From: Marinobacter alexandrii
Lineage (GTDB): Bacteria > Pseudomonadota > Gammaproteobacteria > Pseudomonadales > Oleiphilaceae
Direction: 5' to 3'
Length of the DNA stretch: 64,000 nucleotides
Assembly (NCBI RefSeq): GCF_005871205.1
Contig: NZ_SWKM01000015.1
Location: 62,001 to 126,000, forward strand
Part shown: positions 42,811 through 50,677 of the stretch, one piece after another
Position numbering within the stretch: the first letter of the stretch is position 1
Layout of the letters: each line of letters starts with the position of its first letter
Translations under genes and position numbers: made by a program
Notes under the pieces: model-generated
Database searches by the model: none
The model's input: the letters and a program-made list of their open reading frames with translations, nothing else
Told to the model about the DNA's origin: nothing

Positions 42811-43842
42811 TCAACCGGCTCGACGTTTTACAGGCATCAACTTCTGCCAGGCAATCAACAATCGACTCGCCTCCAGTTCGGGGTTGGCATTATAGACACC
42901 AGCCTCCCGAGCCTCCTTGACCATATCCAACAGCTTATGGGCGCGCCATGTTGGATTCGACCGCGCAAGGAAGCCAAGCATTTCTTCTGCTTCCGTATCG
43001 ATCGCTGAGCCACCCAGGCTCAGCCTTGCCAGGTCAGCTGCCCAGCCTTCGAATAACCAGAGGCTGTCTTCCAGCCCCAGCGCCTTGAATGCCTTGGCCG
43101 CTTCCGCTACCGGCACGCGCCCCTTCATGAACTGCTTGAACTGATCAAACGCCTTATCACGCAATCCGATAAACTCACCCGTGGCATATTCCAATGCCAG
43201 CCTCGGCGCGTTGCCGGAGAGCATTAACGCTTTTGCCAGTACCTGAGCGGAGGGCCGGGCCGCCTCATCCAGGGCCTGAACCTCACCCACTAGCCAGTTG
43301 TTGGCTGCCTCCATGTCCGGCGTAGGTATGGTAACGGTCTGGCACCGCGAACGAATCGTCGGCAAAAGTGGCCGCCCGCTTTCCTGCAGGAGCAATAGGG
43401 TGACATCCGGCTGAGGCTCTTCCAGGGTTTTAAGCAGCGCATTGGCCGCGTTGATGTTGAGCTGGTCAGCACGATCAATAATCGCGACTTTTCGCTGGGC
43501 CACCTGGGGCGACGCCACCGCAAAAGACGACAACGCTCTCACCTGATCAACCTTTACCATCCGGGACTTCTCCGGTGCGTACGCACGGAGATCCGGGTGG
43601 GTGCTTGCTGCGAACAGTTCACACTGTTTACAGCGCCCACAGGCACCAGGCTCACCCGCCTCGCCGGTAGTTGGTGCATCACACAACAGTAATTCCGCCA
43701 CTGCCTGGGCCCAAGCGCGTTTACCCACACCACGTTCACCCGTAATGATCAGGGCATGGGGCAACCGGCCTGCAGACCATTGGCTTCGAACCGTGGCCCA
43801 GGCCCGTGATTGCCAGGGCATATTGCGTGCGTTATCGGTCAA
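42811..43842 (-). CDS. holB: DNA polymerase III delta' subunit
   Basis: Clamp-loader subunit, 343 residues. It has a P-loop-like GERGVGKRA (35-43), a zinc module with Cys54, Cys68, Cys71 and Cys74, and landmarks KVAIIDRADQLNINAANALL and TLLLLQESGRPLLPTIRSRCQ. The start overlaps the tgpA stop by 4 bp (ATGA). In most gammaproteobacteria tmk precedes holB; here the transglutaminase gene takes that place. Confidence 0.93.
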   Translation of the reverse strand: MTDNARNMPWQSRAWATVRSQWSAGRLPHALIITGERGVGKRAWAQAVAELLLCDAPTTGEAGEPGACGRCKQCELFAASTHPDLRAYAPEKSRMVKVDQVRALSSFAVASPQVAQRKVAIIDRADQLNINAANALLKTLEEPQPDVTLLLLQESGRPLLPTIRSRCQTVTIPTPDMEAANNWLVGEVQALDEAARPSAQVLAKALMLSGNAPRLALEYATGEFIGLRDKAFDQFKQFMKGRVPVAEAAKAFKALGLEDSLWLFEGWAADLARLSLGGSAIDTEAEEMLGFLARSNPTWRAHKLLDMVKEAREAGVYNANPELEASRLLIAWQKLMPVKRRAG

Positions 43843-45914
43843 GAACGTTTTCCCATGGTTGAATGTCGGCGCCGAAGCTGTTTTTTCATGGTCTGCAACA
43901 GGCGCCGCAGACGTTTGAGCTCGCGATCGCGACCCGCAGACGAGCCAACGCTATAGTAATGGCTGTTAATGCTGTGGGCAAAAAGCCGGGCGGATTCGGC
44001 AACAGCAGGTTCAGCCTTTGCCAACCTCAAAGCCAACGTTGATGGTGTCTCGCCGACCCGTACCGGCACTCCGGCCTTTGCGCTCAAGTGGTGCCAGCCG
44101 CCGATGATGCGCAGGAAGGCATCGCGGGATCCGCCGCGACGCATCTGCCAGGCGGAAACCAGCCCGGCTATCAGTAAGCCCACACCGACGATACCGGCAG
44201 TCAGGTAACCGAGCTCCCGCATGCCAAAGCTGCCGGGAAGACGGGACATCAGATTCATCTGGGTTTGCCCCTGATACCCCACAATCCAGCGCTGCCACTG
44301 GTAATTGATCCGGTCCAGCTGGAGGCTGGCCCACTGAATCACAGCAATATCGGCATAGCGCTGAGGCGATGCCCAGTTGTTCTCAAGGAACGAGCCTTCA
44401 TCCGCAACCGCATCCCGCAATCCCGATTCAATTCGGCTTGGGGCTATGGCGGCGGTCGGATCAATCCGGACCCACCCTCTGTCACCAACCCATGCCTCAA
44501 CCCAGGCGTGGGCATCGTACTGGCGGACGATCAGGTAATCGCCACCGGCGCCAGGCGCCCCGCCCTGATACCCCACAACAACCCGCGCGGGAATGCCGGC
44601 AGAGCGCAGCAAGAACGTGGTGGCTCCTGCGTAGTGGGCACAGAAGCCGCGACGGGAATCGAACAACAAGTTATCGATGCCGTTGTCGCCCATGGTGGGC
44701 GGCCTGAGCGTGTAAAAGTAAGGTTGTTCCCGGAATCGGGTTAACAGTGCTTGAACCAACTCGATGTCACCATATTGGCTGCGCAGCTCACGAGCGAACT
44801 GTCGGGCGCGGGGATTGCCCGTCGCCGGCAGCTGGAGGTAGCGCCGCCGCTGCTCGTAGGTCAGGAATTTACGACCCTGATCACCTGGCTCTTCGCGAGC
44901 CAGGCGATACCGCACCGAGGTATCTGCCGGCCGTCTAAACCGAAAGAGATCTTCAGCCTCCTCAACGACATTGCTCGAGACTGCCCGCGAATCTTCCAAC
45001 GCGAAGGCCCAACGCTGGTCGGTTGGCTCAAGAAGCACGTCGTACTGGCCGGACTCAAGCTCCCCGACACCGCCATCCAGGGCGACCCGTCCCGGATGCT
45101 GGAGTGGATCGCGGTCGCGCTGCCGCCAGGTTTCACCATCAAGATAGTCCAGGATCAGCCCTCGCCAATACCTATCCCGGTAAGCCGGCATCTGTCCGCC
45201 AAAGGTGGCTCGGAACGCGCGCTCACTGCTCTGAGCCAGATTTGAGATATCACCTGGCCGCATGGTGTCACTGATGCCCGTCCTGGCCTGGCCGGACACC
45301 AGGGGCACACTCCAAAGTGGCTCCATGCGCGGGAAAAACACAAACAGCAGAACGACAATGGGCAGGGTTTTCAGCAACATCAGGCCCAGCCTTTTCCAGC
45401 CTGCCTTCACGCTGCCAGGAAGATCCGGCGCGTTGATGATCTGCAAACCGACTAAGAGCAAGGCAACCGCGAGGATATTGACGAGGCTCCAATGGATTTC
45501 CTGATGAAACAGAAAATTCACGGTGCCCAGATAGGCAAGGATGAAGAACAGCACGTAGAAATCGCGCACGGTTCGGGTCTCAAGCCACTTCAGCCCCACC
45601 GCCAGCACGAAAAACGATGCTGCCGTATCCACGGTAAAGCGCCCCTCGACCGTGGTAATATAGACCGCAACCAACACCAACATAATGCCGGTTCGCAGCC
45701 ACCGCCCTGGCAGACGAACATGGCCGAACTGTGCCGCCCCGCGCCATCCGGCCAGCACCAGGCAGGCGGCTATCAGCCAAATGGGCAGGCGATCCAGTTG
45801 CGGCGTGAGCAAAATTGCAAAACTGCCGAACAGCCACAACAAGGCCCGGGAAGGCAATCCGGTTTCGACACCATCTGCGGCCACCAACTCAGAACTATTA
45901 CCAGAGACCTTCAT
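43839..45914 (-). CDS. tgpA: transglutaminase-like membrane protein (TgpA/DUF3488 type)
   Basis: Integral membrane protein of 691 residues. The N-terminal part (to about residue 200) has several membrane helices (DUF3488 type). A periplasmic transglutaminase core follows, with Cys in RRGFCAHYAGATTF (about 423), His in YDAHAWVEAW (about 468) and Asp in VRIDPTAAIAP (about 483). One more membrane helix (about 560-580) precedes a short cytoplasmic tail (DUF4129-like). The Pseudomonas TgpA homologue is essential, but its substrate is not known to me. ATGA overlaps link it to the DUF58 gene before and holB after. Confidence 0.9.
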   Translation of the reverse strand: MKVSGNSSELVAADGVETGLPSRALLWLFGSFAILLTPQLDRLPIWLIAACLVLAGWRGAAQFGHVRLPGRWLRTGIMLVLVAVYITTVEGRFTVDTAASFFVLAVGLKWLETRTVRDFYVLFFILAYLGTVNFLFHQEIHWSLVNILAVALLLVGLQIINAPDLPGSVKAGWKRLGLMLLKTLPIVVLLFVFFPRMEPLWSVPLVSGQARTGISDTMRPGDISNLAQSSERAFRATFGGQMPAYRDRYWRGLILDYLDGETWRQRDRDPLQHPGRVALDGGVGELESGQYDVLLEPTDQRWAFALEDSRAVSSNVVEEAEDLFRFRRPADTSVRYRLAREEPGDQGRKFLTYEQRRRYLQLPATGNPRARQFARELRSQYGDIELVQALLTRFREQPYFYTLRPPTMGDNGIDNLLFDSRRGFCAHYAGATTFLLRSAGIPARVVVGYQGGAPGAGGDYLIVRQYDAHAWVEAWVGDRGWVRIDPTAAIAPSRIESGLRDAVADEGSFLENNWASPQRYADIAVIQWASLQLDRINYQWQRWIVGYQGQTQMNLMSRLPGSFGMRELGYLTAGIVGVGLLIAGLVSAWQMRRGGSRDAFLRIIGGWHHLSAKAGVPVRVGETPSTLALRLAKAEPAVAESARLFAHSINSHYYSVGSSAGRDRELKRLRRLLQTMKKQLRRRHSTMGKRS

Positions 45915-46942
45915 GCACGCCTCCGCTGGGGGCCATCGGCCTCATCGGATTCAGACTGCCGGCTACCGTGTCGTTCTGTCATCGCATCCCTTGGGCGCTC
46001 CTCTCCCCACACCGCCAGCGCACGGAGACAGCGGCTTACATGGGATGAGCCAGAATCTGGTTCGATGACCTGTCCAGGCAAACTTAAACCAAAACGGGCA
46101 CCGGTCCGTTCACGCTCGTTTACGAGCCACGCAAGGTAGCTAAGCCGAAGTTCGTAATCAGCGCCGGGAAAGGCATTGAAGTCCAGCCAATGAGGGCTGC
46201 CCCGTTCGCCCTCCCAATCGGCAACGACCATTTGGCCGCTCCTGGCGTAACGTTTCCACATTACCCGCTGGCTGGGGTCACCCTCACGCCATGGTCTCAA
46301 GTCCGCATGATCGTTGCCAGGCGCTGGGTTGGTCTGCTCGGTTTCATCGCCAGCTTCGATGGTACTGGCTACCTCTGGTGCCGCCAGTGGCCTCGGTGAA
46401 ACAATGCCGGACGATACCGGCCTGATCCAGGACCAGGCCTTGAGAAGACCAAAGGGAAAGCGGGTTTCGACACGAATTCTCTCAGGCCGGAGGTAACCCC
46501 GGTATGCAGAGGGTACGGGCAAAGTCATGTCCTTCGACTGACCCGCCTTGATATGAGTAGCCCCCAGACTGAATTCCTCGCACGACAACATGATGGCAAC
46601 AGCGTCATCACGCCCGGCCGTTGCACGAAACCGGAACGGCACTTCATCACCGGCTACGCCTTCGCCGGGTTGAACCAATGCCAGCTGAAGCCCCGACAGG
46701 TTGCGATGAGTCTGATGCATGGCACCGACAAAGACCGCGCCGAGCAGGAAGGTAACCAGGTAGATCAGGCTGTTCTGATAATTGATGCCGGTGATGAGCA
46801 TGATCAGCAGTAAAATGCCGAACACCACACCGGCCCCGGTCGGCAAAATGAAAATATTCTTCTGACTGAATGTCTGAACGTCGGAACGGGGAAGTCTCCG
46901 ATTCACCCAACGCTGCCAGCGTTCTGATACGTGGTTTTTCAT
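45911..46942 (-). CDS. DUF58 domain membrane protein
   Basis: Protein of 343 residues with two adjacent membrane helices (about residues 30-72) and a C-terminal DUF58 module, with the family signature LRPWREGDPSQRVMWKRYA. DUF58 proteins usually work with a MoxR AAA+ ATPase and a transglutaminase. The transglutaminase follows with a 4-bp overlap, but no MoxR gene lies upstream in this window. ATG 46942 (MKNHVSERWQRWVNRRLP) follows AAGGGC; the longer frame to 47041 has no ribosome site. Confidence 0.87.
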   Translation of the reverse strand: MKNHVSERWQRWVNRRLPRSDVQTFSQKNIFILPTGAGVVFGILLLIMLITGINYQNSLIYLVTFLLGAVFVGAMHQTHRNLSGLQLALVQPGEGVAGDEVPFRFRATAGRDDAVAIMLSCEEFSLGATHIKAGQSKDMTLPVPSAYRGYLRPERIRVETRFPFGLLKAWSWIRPVSSGIVSPRPLAAPEVASTIEAGDETEQTNPAPGNDHADLRPWREGDPSQRVMWKRYARSGQMVVADWEGERGSPHWLDFNAFPGADYELRLSYLAWLVNERERTGARFGLSLPGQVIEPDSGSSHVSRCLRALAVWGEERPRDAMTERHGSRQSESDEADGPQRRRA

Positions 46943-47059
46943 GGTGCCCTTGAGGCGACAAAATGCATTAAAAGTTCCGACAACATCCTCTGGATCGTCG
47001 CTCCTCCCTAACAATACCCGATTTGAATCGAATCTGATCACAAAGCAACAAAAACCAAC

Positions 47060-47088
47060 TTGAAAAGCTGTCGGACAAACCGAATACT
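47060..47088 (+). promoter_or_regulatory. possible sigma-70 promoter for the exported protein at 47.2 kb
   Basis: TTGAAA (47060-47065) and AATACT (47083-47088) are exactly 17 bp apart, giving a leader of about 80 bases before the ATG at 47174. It lies in the 231-bp divergent region shared with the DUF58 gene. Confidence 0.42.
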
Positions 47089-47173
47089 GACTATGGAGCG
47101 GACGGTTTCTGTTGTGATGTCAGAAGCCTGCATTCGCAGCCTTCAATCCTGCAAGCCTAAAAAGGACCTGACT

Positions 47174-47791
47174 ATGAGACGCTTGAATCTGCTTGCCGCC
47201 GCAGTTGCCGGGATCACTGCGTCCCTGCCTGCACTGGCGGGTGTCCAGGCCCTCACCTCAGATGAAATGGTAGAGACGTACGTCAAGGATTCTGCCGTTA
47301 TCATTGTGCCCAAGAAACAGCAGAAATCGGAAGCAGACCGCAAGCGCGTCATCCGCGCACTGACCATTTCCCCCGGCGAGCCGGTTCTGACCGAGGCGGA
47401 GGAAGAGGCGTACCGGGAAGCCCTGCAGCGATACGTCGAAGAAGGCAGGAAGGACGCGTTGGCAAGTGCGGAAGAAGAATTCCTGAGACGAGCCCTATTG
47501 CTGCCCCAGGAAGAATTGGCAAGGGCCCAGCCGCCGGCTGAGTTCACGCCAACGATCCCGCCTATTATTTTTGGGCAGCAGGCGGAAATTCCCGATGAAC
47601 CGTTCACCCAGACCTTTCTGAACGATCAGCTGGGCATTGGCTTTGACGGACAGAACCTGAACTTCTCAATCGGCAATCCGCCGGGTATCGATCGGATCCA
47701 GATCCCACAGGCCATAAACGAGGGGCCAATCAGCTTGACCCCGAGACCGGGTGGTGGGTTTGATCTTTCGATTGCGGTGCCGGATCAATAA
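47174..47791 (+). CDS. exported protein of unknown function
   Basis: I do not recognise this 205-residue protein. It has a clean signal peptide (MRRLNLLAAAVAG to LPALA, cleavage after residue 22). It then carries a segment QALTSDEMVETYVKDSAVII (25-44) that aligns without gaps to the N-terminal motif of the two exported proteins encoded next to it on the other strand. A Lys/Glu-rich amphipathic region (about 47-115) follows, then a Pro-rich linker with TIPPIIFGQQ (about 130) and a C-terminal part rich in N, I, P and G with repeated beta-type phrases (FSIGNPPGID, ISLTPRPGGGF). ATG 47174 follows AAAGGAC; the longer frame to 47060 would bury the signal peptide. Confidence 0.75.
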   Translation: MRRLNLLAAAVAGITASLPALAGVQALTSDEMVETYVKDSAVIIVPKKQQKSEADRKRVIRALTISPGEPVLTEAEEEAYREALQRYVEEGRKDALASAEEEFLRRALLLPQEELARAQPPAEFTPTIPPIIFGQQAEIPDEPFTQTFLNDQLGIGFDGQNLNFSIGNPPGIDRIQIPQAINEGPISLTPRPGGGFDLSIAVPDQ

Positions 47792-47908
47792 TTGGCATCG
47801 CGACTGCTGGCCCTAAATAGTCATGCTAAAAAGAGCTAGTCGCTAGGTGAAGTTCAAGATGCTGAAAGGGATGAAGATTTAAGACTGAAGACAACTAGGT
47901 GCGAGAAG

Positions 47909-48700
47909 TTAGTGGTTTAGCGTAATGGCCGTATCGGTCACCCGAACATTGTCCAAAGTGACTGCTCCAAGGCCCACGCCCCCTATCGACAGATTACTCA
48001 TTCCAATGTCGGCCGCAAAGTTATGCACCTCTATGGTCACAGTGTCCCTGCCGATGCCTGACTGTGCAGCTGAAAGAGGTCGGAAGGTGGAATCCAGCAC
48101 CGCAAATCCTGCCAGCTCCGTTCCCTTAACGTATCCACCCTCAATCCCAACGGTATTAGCGCTAGTGTCCGCTGTCAGATTCTCAATGGTGAATTCCGAG
48201 TAGGTACTGACGCCTTGTGATGAACCGTCAGCGGCAGGCGGATTTACTCTACGTCGAATTTCTTTCAGGAAACCCCACGCCTCGAAATGGGTGAACAGGG
48301 CAGTTTGTCTGGCATCGGAACTCTCCAGGGTCACACCATCTGCGCGGAAACCCCAGTCGATTTTGTCAGAGATTCCAGGCTGCCAGACCACGTCCAACAC
48401 ACCATCGGAATCAATATCCAAGGTCATTTTGGTGTCATCAAAATTTACGCCATACCCTTTGCTTAGGCCTGCCTGTGTAACACCCGCACCGCCCATGGTG
48501 ATGCCATCCACCTGATAGGCGCCTGCATTTTCGAACCGGAATTGGCCGAGGGTGGTATGACCGGCGTACTCGACGGTGAGGCCCGCCTGAGCTACAACAC
48601 CCGAAAGCTCGTCGTCAGCAACTGGTTTTAGATCTGCCAGTACGCCGCCAGATCCTGAAACCGCAGTGGCCAGAACGCCAAACCTTAAAAGTGAAACCAT
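47909..48700 (-). CDS. exported DUF6160-like protein
   Basis: Protein of 263 residues with a 22-residue signal peptide (ending VLA). The mature start DLKPVADDELSGVVAQAGLT is the motif I associate with DUF6160-type surface proteins (ELS-V-GQAGLT). The rest is rich in G, D, T and short beta-like phrases (LGQFRFENAG, FTIENLTADTSAN, VHNFAADIGMSNLSIGGVGLG). Function is unknown; a surface or outer-membrane location is likely. It has an excellent GGAGGTGAT ribosome site. It lies downstream of a related gene, separated by that gene's terminator. The family call is from recognition, not a search. Confidence 0.7.
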   Translation of the reverse strand: MVSLLRFGVLATAVSGSGGVLADLKPVADDELSGVVAQAGLTVEYAGHTTLGQFRFENAGAYQVDGITMGGAGVTQAGLSKGYGVNFDDTKMTLDIDSDGVLDVVWQPGISDKIDWGFRADGVTLESSDARQTALFTHFEAWGFLKEIRRRVNPPAADGSSQGVSTYSEFTIENLTADTSANTVGIEGGYVKGTELAGFAVLDSTFRPLSAAQSGIGRDTVTIEVHNFAADIGMSNLSIGGVGLGAVTLDNVRVTDTAITLNH

Positions 48701-48762
48701 ATCACCTCCGGAAAGACTGTAAGCAGGGTCGACAGAAACGCAAATTCAGAATCACGAGTGGA

Positions 48763-48796
48763 AAGCTAAAACGACGCCCTCACAAAGGGCGTCGTT
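48763..48796 (-). terminator. rho-independent terminator after the gene at 48.8-49.7 kb
   Basis: An 11-bp perfect stem AACGACGCCCT / AGGGCGTCGTT (48770-48780 with 48786-48796) with a 5-base loop is followed on the - strand by TTTAGCTTT. It lies between the two related exported-protein genes. Confidence 0.85.
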
Positions 48797-48818
48797 GGTC
48801 TTCTCACTATGGCAAAAC

Positions 48819-49718
48819 TTAGTGACCGTAGATGACCATGTCGGCGCGAACGGCCAGGTCGGTCATGTATACGTTACCGATGTTATCGGCACCACCTGTG
48901 TTGATGTTCAACAGGTCGAGGTCACCAGAGAAGTCCTGAACGTTCACACGTAGAGCATCGATAGTAGCTGCGCCGGTGTCATAAGCTTCAGCCACGCTTA
49001 CGTCCACCTGAGCGTGCGCAAAGCTGGTACCCAGGCCAGCGACCTGAGAAGCACCACGGCTGTTGTGCAGCTCGAAGTCCAGGCTGGTGCCGATAAACGG
49101 CATGGTCAGGTTACCATCGGCATTGAAGTAAGCATTGATGTTCAGATTGTTGCTTTCTTCGTGGATCAAAACGTCGATCGGGCCCAACAAACCGTCGATG
49201 CTCAGATTGGAAACCAGAACGGTACCGGCGTCACCAGCGGAGTTCAGGTTGCCCACTGAGCCAGTGGATTTGGCCAGCGCAATTTCACCAATGCTCAGGT
49301 TGAAATCTACCGGAACGCCACTCTGCGAACGCAGGGCGATAACCAGGTCACCGTCAGTGATTGCCTGGGGAGTTTCAATTGTCGGATCGACGGTAAAGCC
49401 GGCACCGCCGAGGTAAGTGGCACCGAAGGCAGGTACGCCCAAGTCAGTACCGTCACCCGCCACATCGATGGTCAGGCGGATATCGTCAAGGTCAGTACCA
49501 GCCTGACCGGACAGGCTTACGCCGGAGAACGACAGAAAACCCTTGTCTTCGTAAGCGATCTCGCCGATCGACACGTTAGCAGTCAGGTCGATGGTCACAC
49601 CTGCCTGACCTGTGACAGCACCCATGCTGGCGTCGTTGAGAGCTTGCATTTCCGCGTTGGCGGCAAACGGGGCGGCAGCAACGGCGGCTACCAGAGCGAT
49701 TTTCTTCAGGCCTTTCAT
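48819..49718 (-). CDS. exported DUF6160-like protein
   Basis: Protein of 299 residues with a textbook signal peptide (KGLKKIALVAAVAAAPFAANA, cleavage after residue 22). The mature start EMQALNDASMGAVTGQAGVT (23-42) is the same motif as in its neighbours. The body is acidic and rich in G, N, D and L, with repeating beta-strand phrases (VSIGEIAYEDKGFLSFSG, LVSNLSIDGLLGPIDVLI, LLNINTGGADNIGN). It has no cysteines or membrane helix. AGGAG precedes the ATG and a strong terminator follows, so it is probably expressed alone and well. Function is unknown. Confidence 0.73.
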   Translation of the reverse strand: MKGLKKIALVAAVAAAPFAANAEMQALNDASMGAVTGQAGVTIDLTANVSIGEIAYEDKGFLSFSGVSLSGQAGTDLDDIRLTIDVAGDGTDLGVPAFGATYLGGAGFTVDPTIETPQAITDGDLVIALRSQSGVPVDFNLSIGEIALAKSTGSVGNLNSAGDAGTVLVSNLSIDGLLGPIDVLIHEESNNLNINAYFNADGNLTMPFIGTSLDFELHNSRGASQVAGLGTSFAHAQVDVSVAEAYDTGAATIDALRVNVQDFSGDLDLLNINTGGADNIGNVYMTDLAVRADMVIYGH

Positions 49719-49836
49719 ACTAGATCTCCTAGAATTTTATTTTTTTCTTCAACAGTCATTTCCTCTGACTGCGAGATCAGTCTGTCAGACCGTTACAACC
49801 CAAACTGCGAGGTGAAGCACATTTCAGTAACGGATT

Positions 49837-49871
49837 GTCACACAAACTTACGATCCGATAATTTTTGTGAC
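49837..49871. promoter_or_regulatory. inverted repeat, possible operator
   Basis: GTCACACAAA (49837-49846) and TTTTTGTGAC (49862-49871) match at 9 of 10 positions as an inverted repeat with a 15-base spacer. It lies between two exported-protein genes and about 130 bp upstream of the one starting at 49718. No T-tract follows on the - strand, so a terminator is less likely than a protein-binding site. Confidence 0.35.
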
Positions 49872-49880
49872 GGACTCCGC

Positions 49881-50507
49881 TTACTGGGATGAACCGGTTC
49901 CGTTTTGACCAAAAACGATCGGCGCGTACTTCTTGACAGCACCCTCGTGGAAGGTCACGCCGTTGGAGGACACCGTGTACTCAGACGCCACAACCTCGGC
50001 ATGCCCACCCAGATATTCCAGTTCAATATTGACCTGTTCGGTCGAGGAATCCTTGCTGGGCTTGTAGTCGTATACCACGGCCGAGCCCAAGATCCGCCCT
50101 TGCTGAGCTTGCATAGTTAGCGCCTTGCGGACGGAGTTCAGTACCAGTTGACCATTGACCCCGATCAGCGGTTCACCCGGAGGCACGGCCCAAACGTAAC
50201 GAACGCTGCCATCTGGCATCAGTGCCGCCCCGAATGGTGCGAAATCGTCATGGTTTTCGATGATGCCTTTGGTTTTGTTAGTGACATGCTGCAACAGATA
50301 CTGAGTATTCGCCCGGATTTCTGTGGCAATCTGCTCAGGGGTGGGTTGTTGGATCTCCTCCGCGCTTAAAGCCGGTTGACTGAGCCCAACAGCCATGGCT
50401 GTCACCCCAAGGGCAAAAGCACGCCGGAAACTTAACCGAGGTGTCAGAAGAGCCTGAGCCGATGAGTGCAGGCGGGATAAAACGGAGGACTGGAAGCCAA
50501 GCATCAT
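49881..50507 (-). CDS. exported protein of unknown function
   Basis: I do not recognise this 208-residue protein. A long basic N-region (RLHSSAQALLTPRLSFRRA) precedes the hydrophobic core AFALGVTAMAVGLSQPALSA, with cleavage near residue 49. The mature part is hydrophilic and has VPPGEPLIGVNGQL, ELEYLGGHAEVVASEY and a terminal APIVFGQNGTGSSQ. No membrane segment or cysteine pair is visible. AGGAA lies 8-9 bases before ATG 50507. It is divergent from pabB and upstream of the two DUF6160-like genes on the same strand. Confidence 0.72.
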   Translation of the reverse strand: MMLGFQSSVLSRLHSSAQALLTPRLSFRRAFALGVTAMAVGLSQPALSAEEIQQPTPEQIATEIRANTQYLLQHVTNKTKGIIENHDDFAPFGAALMPDGSVRYVWAVPPGEPLIGVNGQLVLNSVRKALTMQAQQGRILGSAVVYDYKPSKDSSTEQVNIELEYLGGHAEVVASEYTVSSNGVTFHEGAVKKYAPIVFGQNGTGSSQ

Positions 50508-50677
50508 AGTTCTTATTCCTTTTGCTGAGCGTAATAAATGCCTGAACCCTGCTCAGTGAAGTAAAATGCGCTTCAGAACGCAGGGTACGAGCACTATTAG
50601 ATCAGCGTGACTTACCCGGAAACAACGTTCTAACTGTGCACGGCTTATCACTTCAGAGATTATTTAAGGAATTCATT

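Noticed and set aside
45492..46139. 215-codon + strand open frame opposite tgpA/DUF58
   Set aside because: It spans the overlap of two strongly supported genes on the other strand and has a Gln/Arg/Pro-rich shadow composition.
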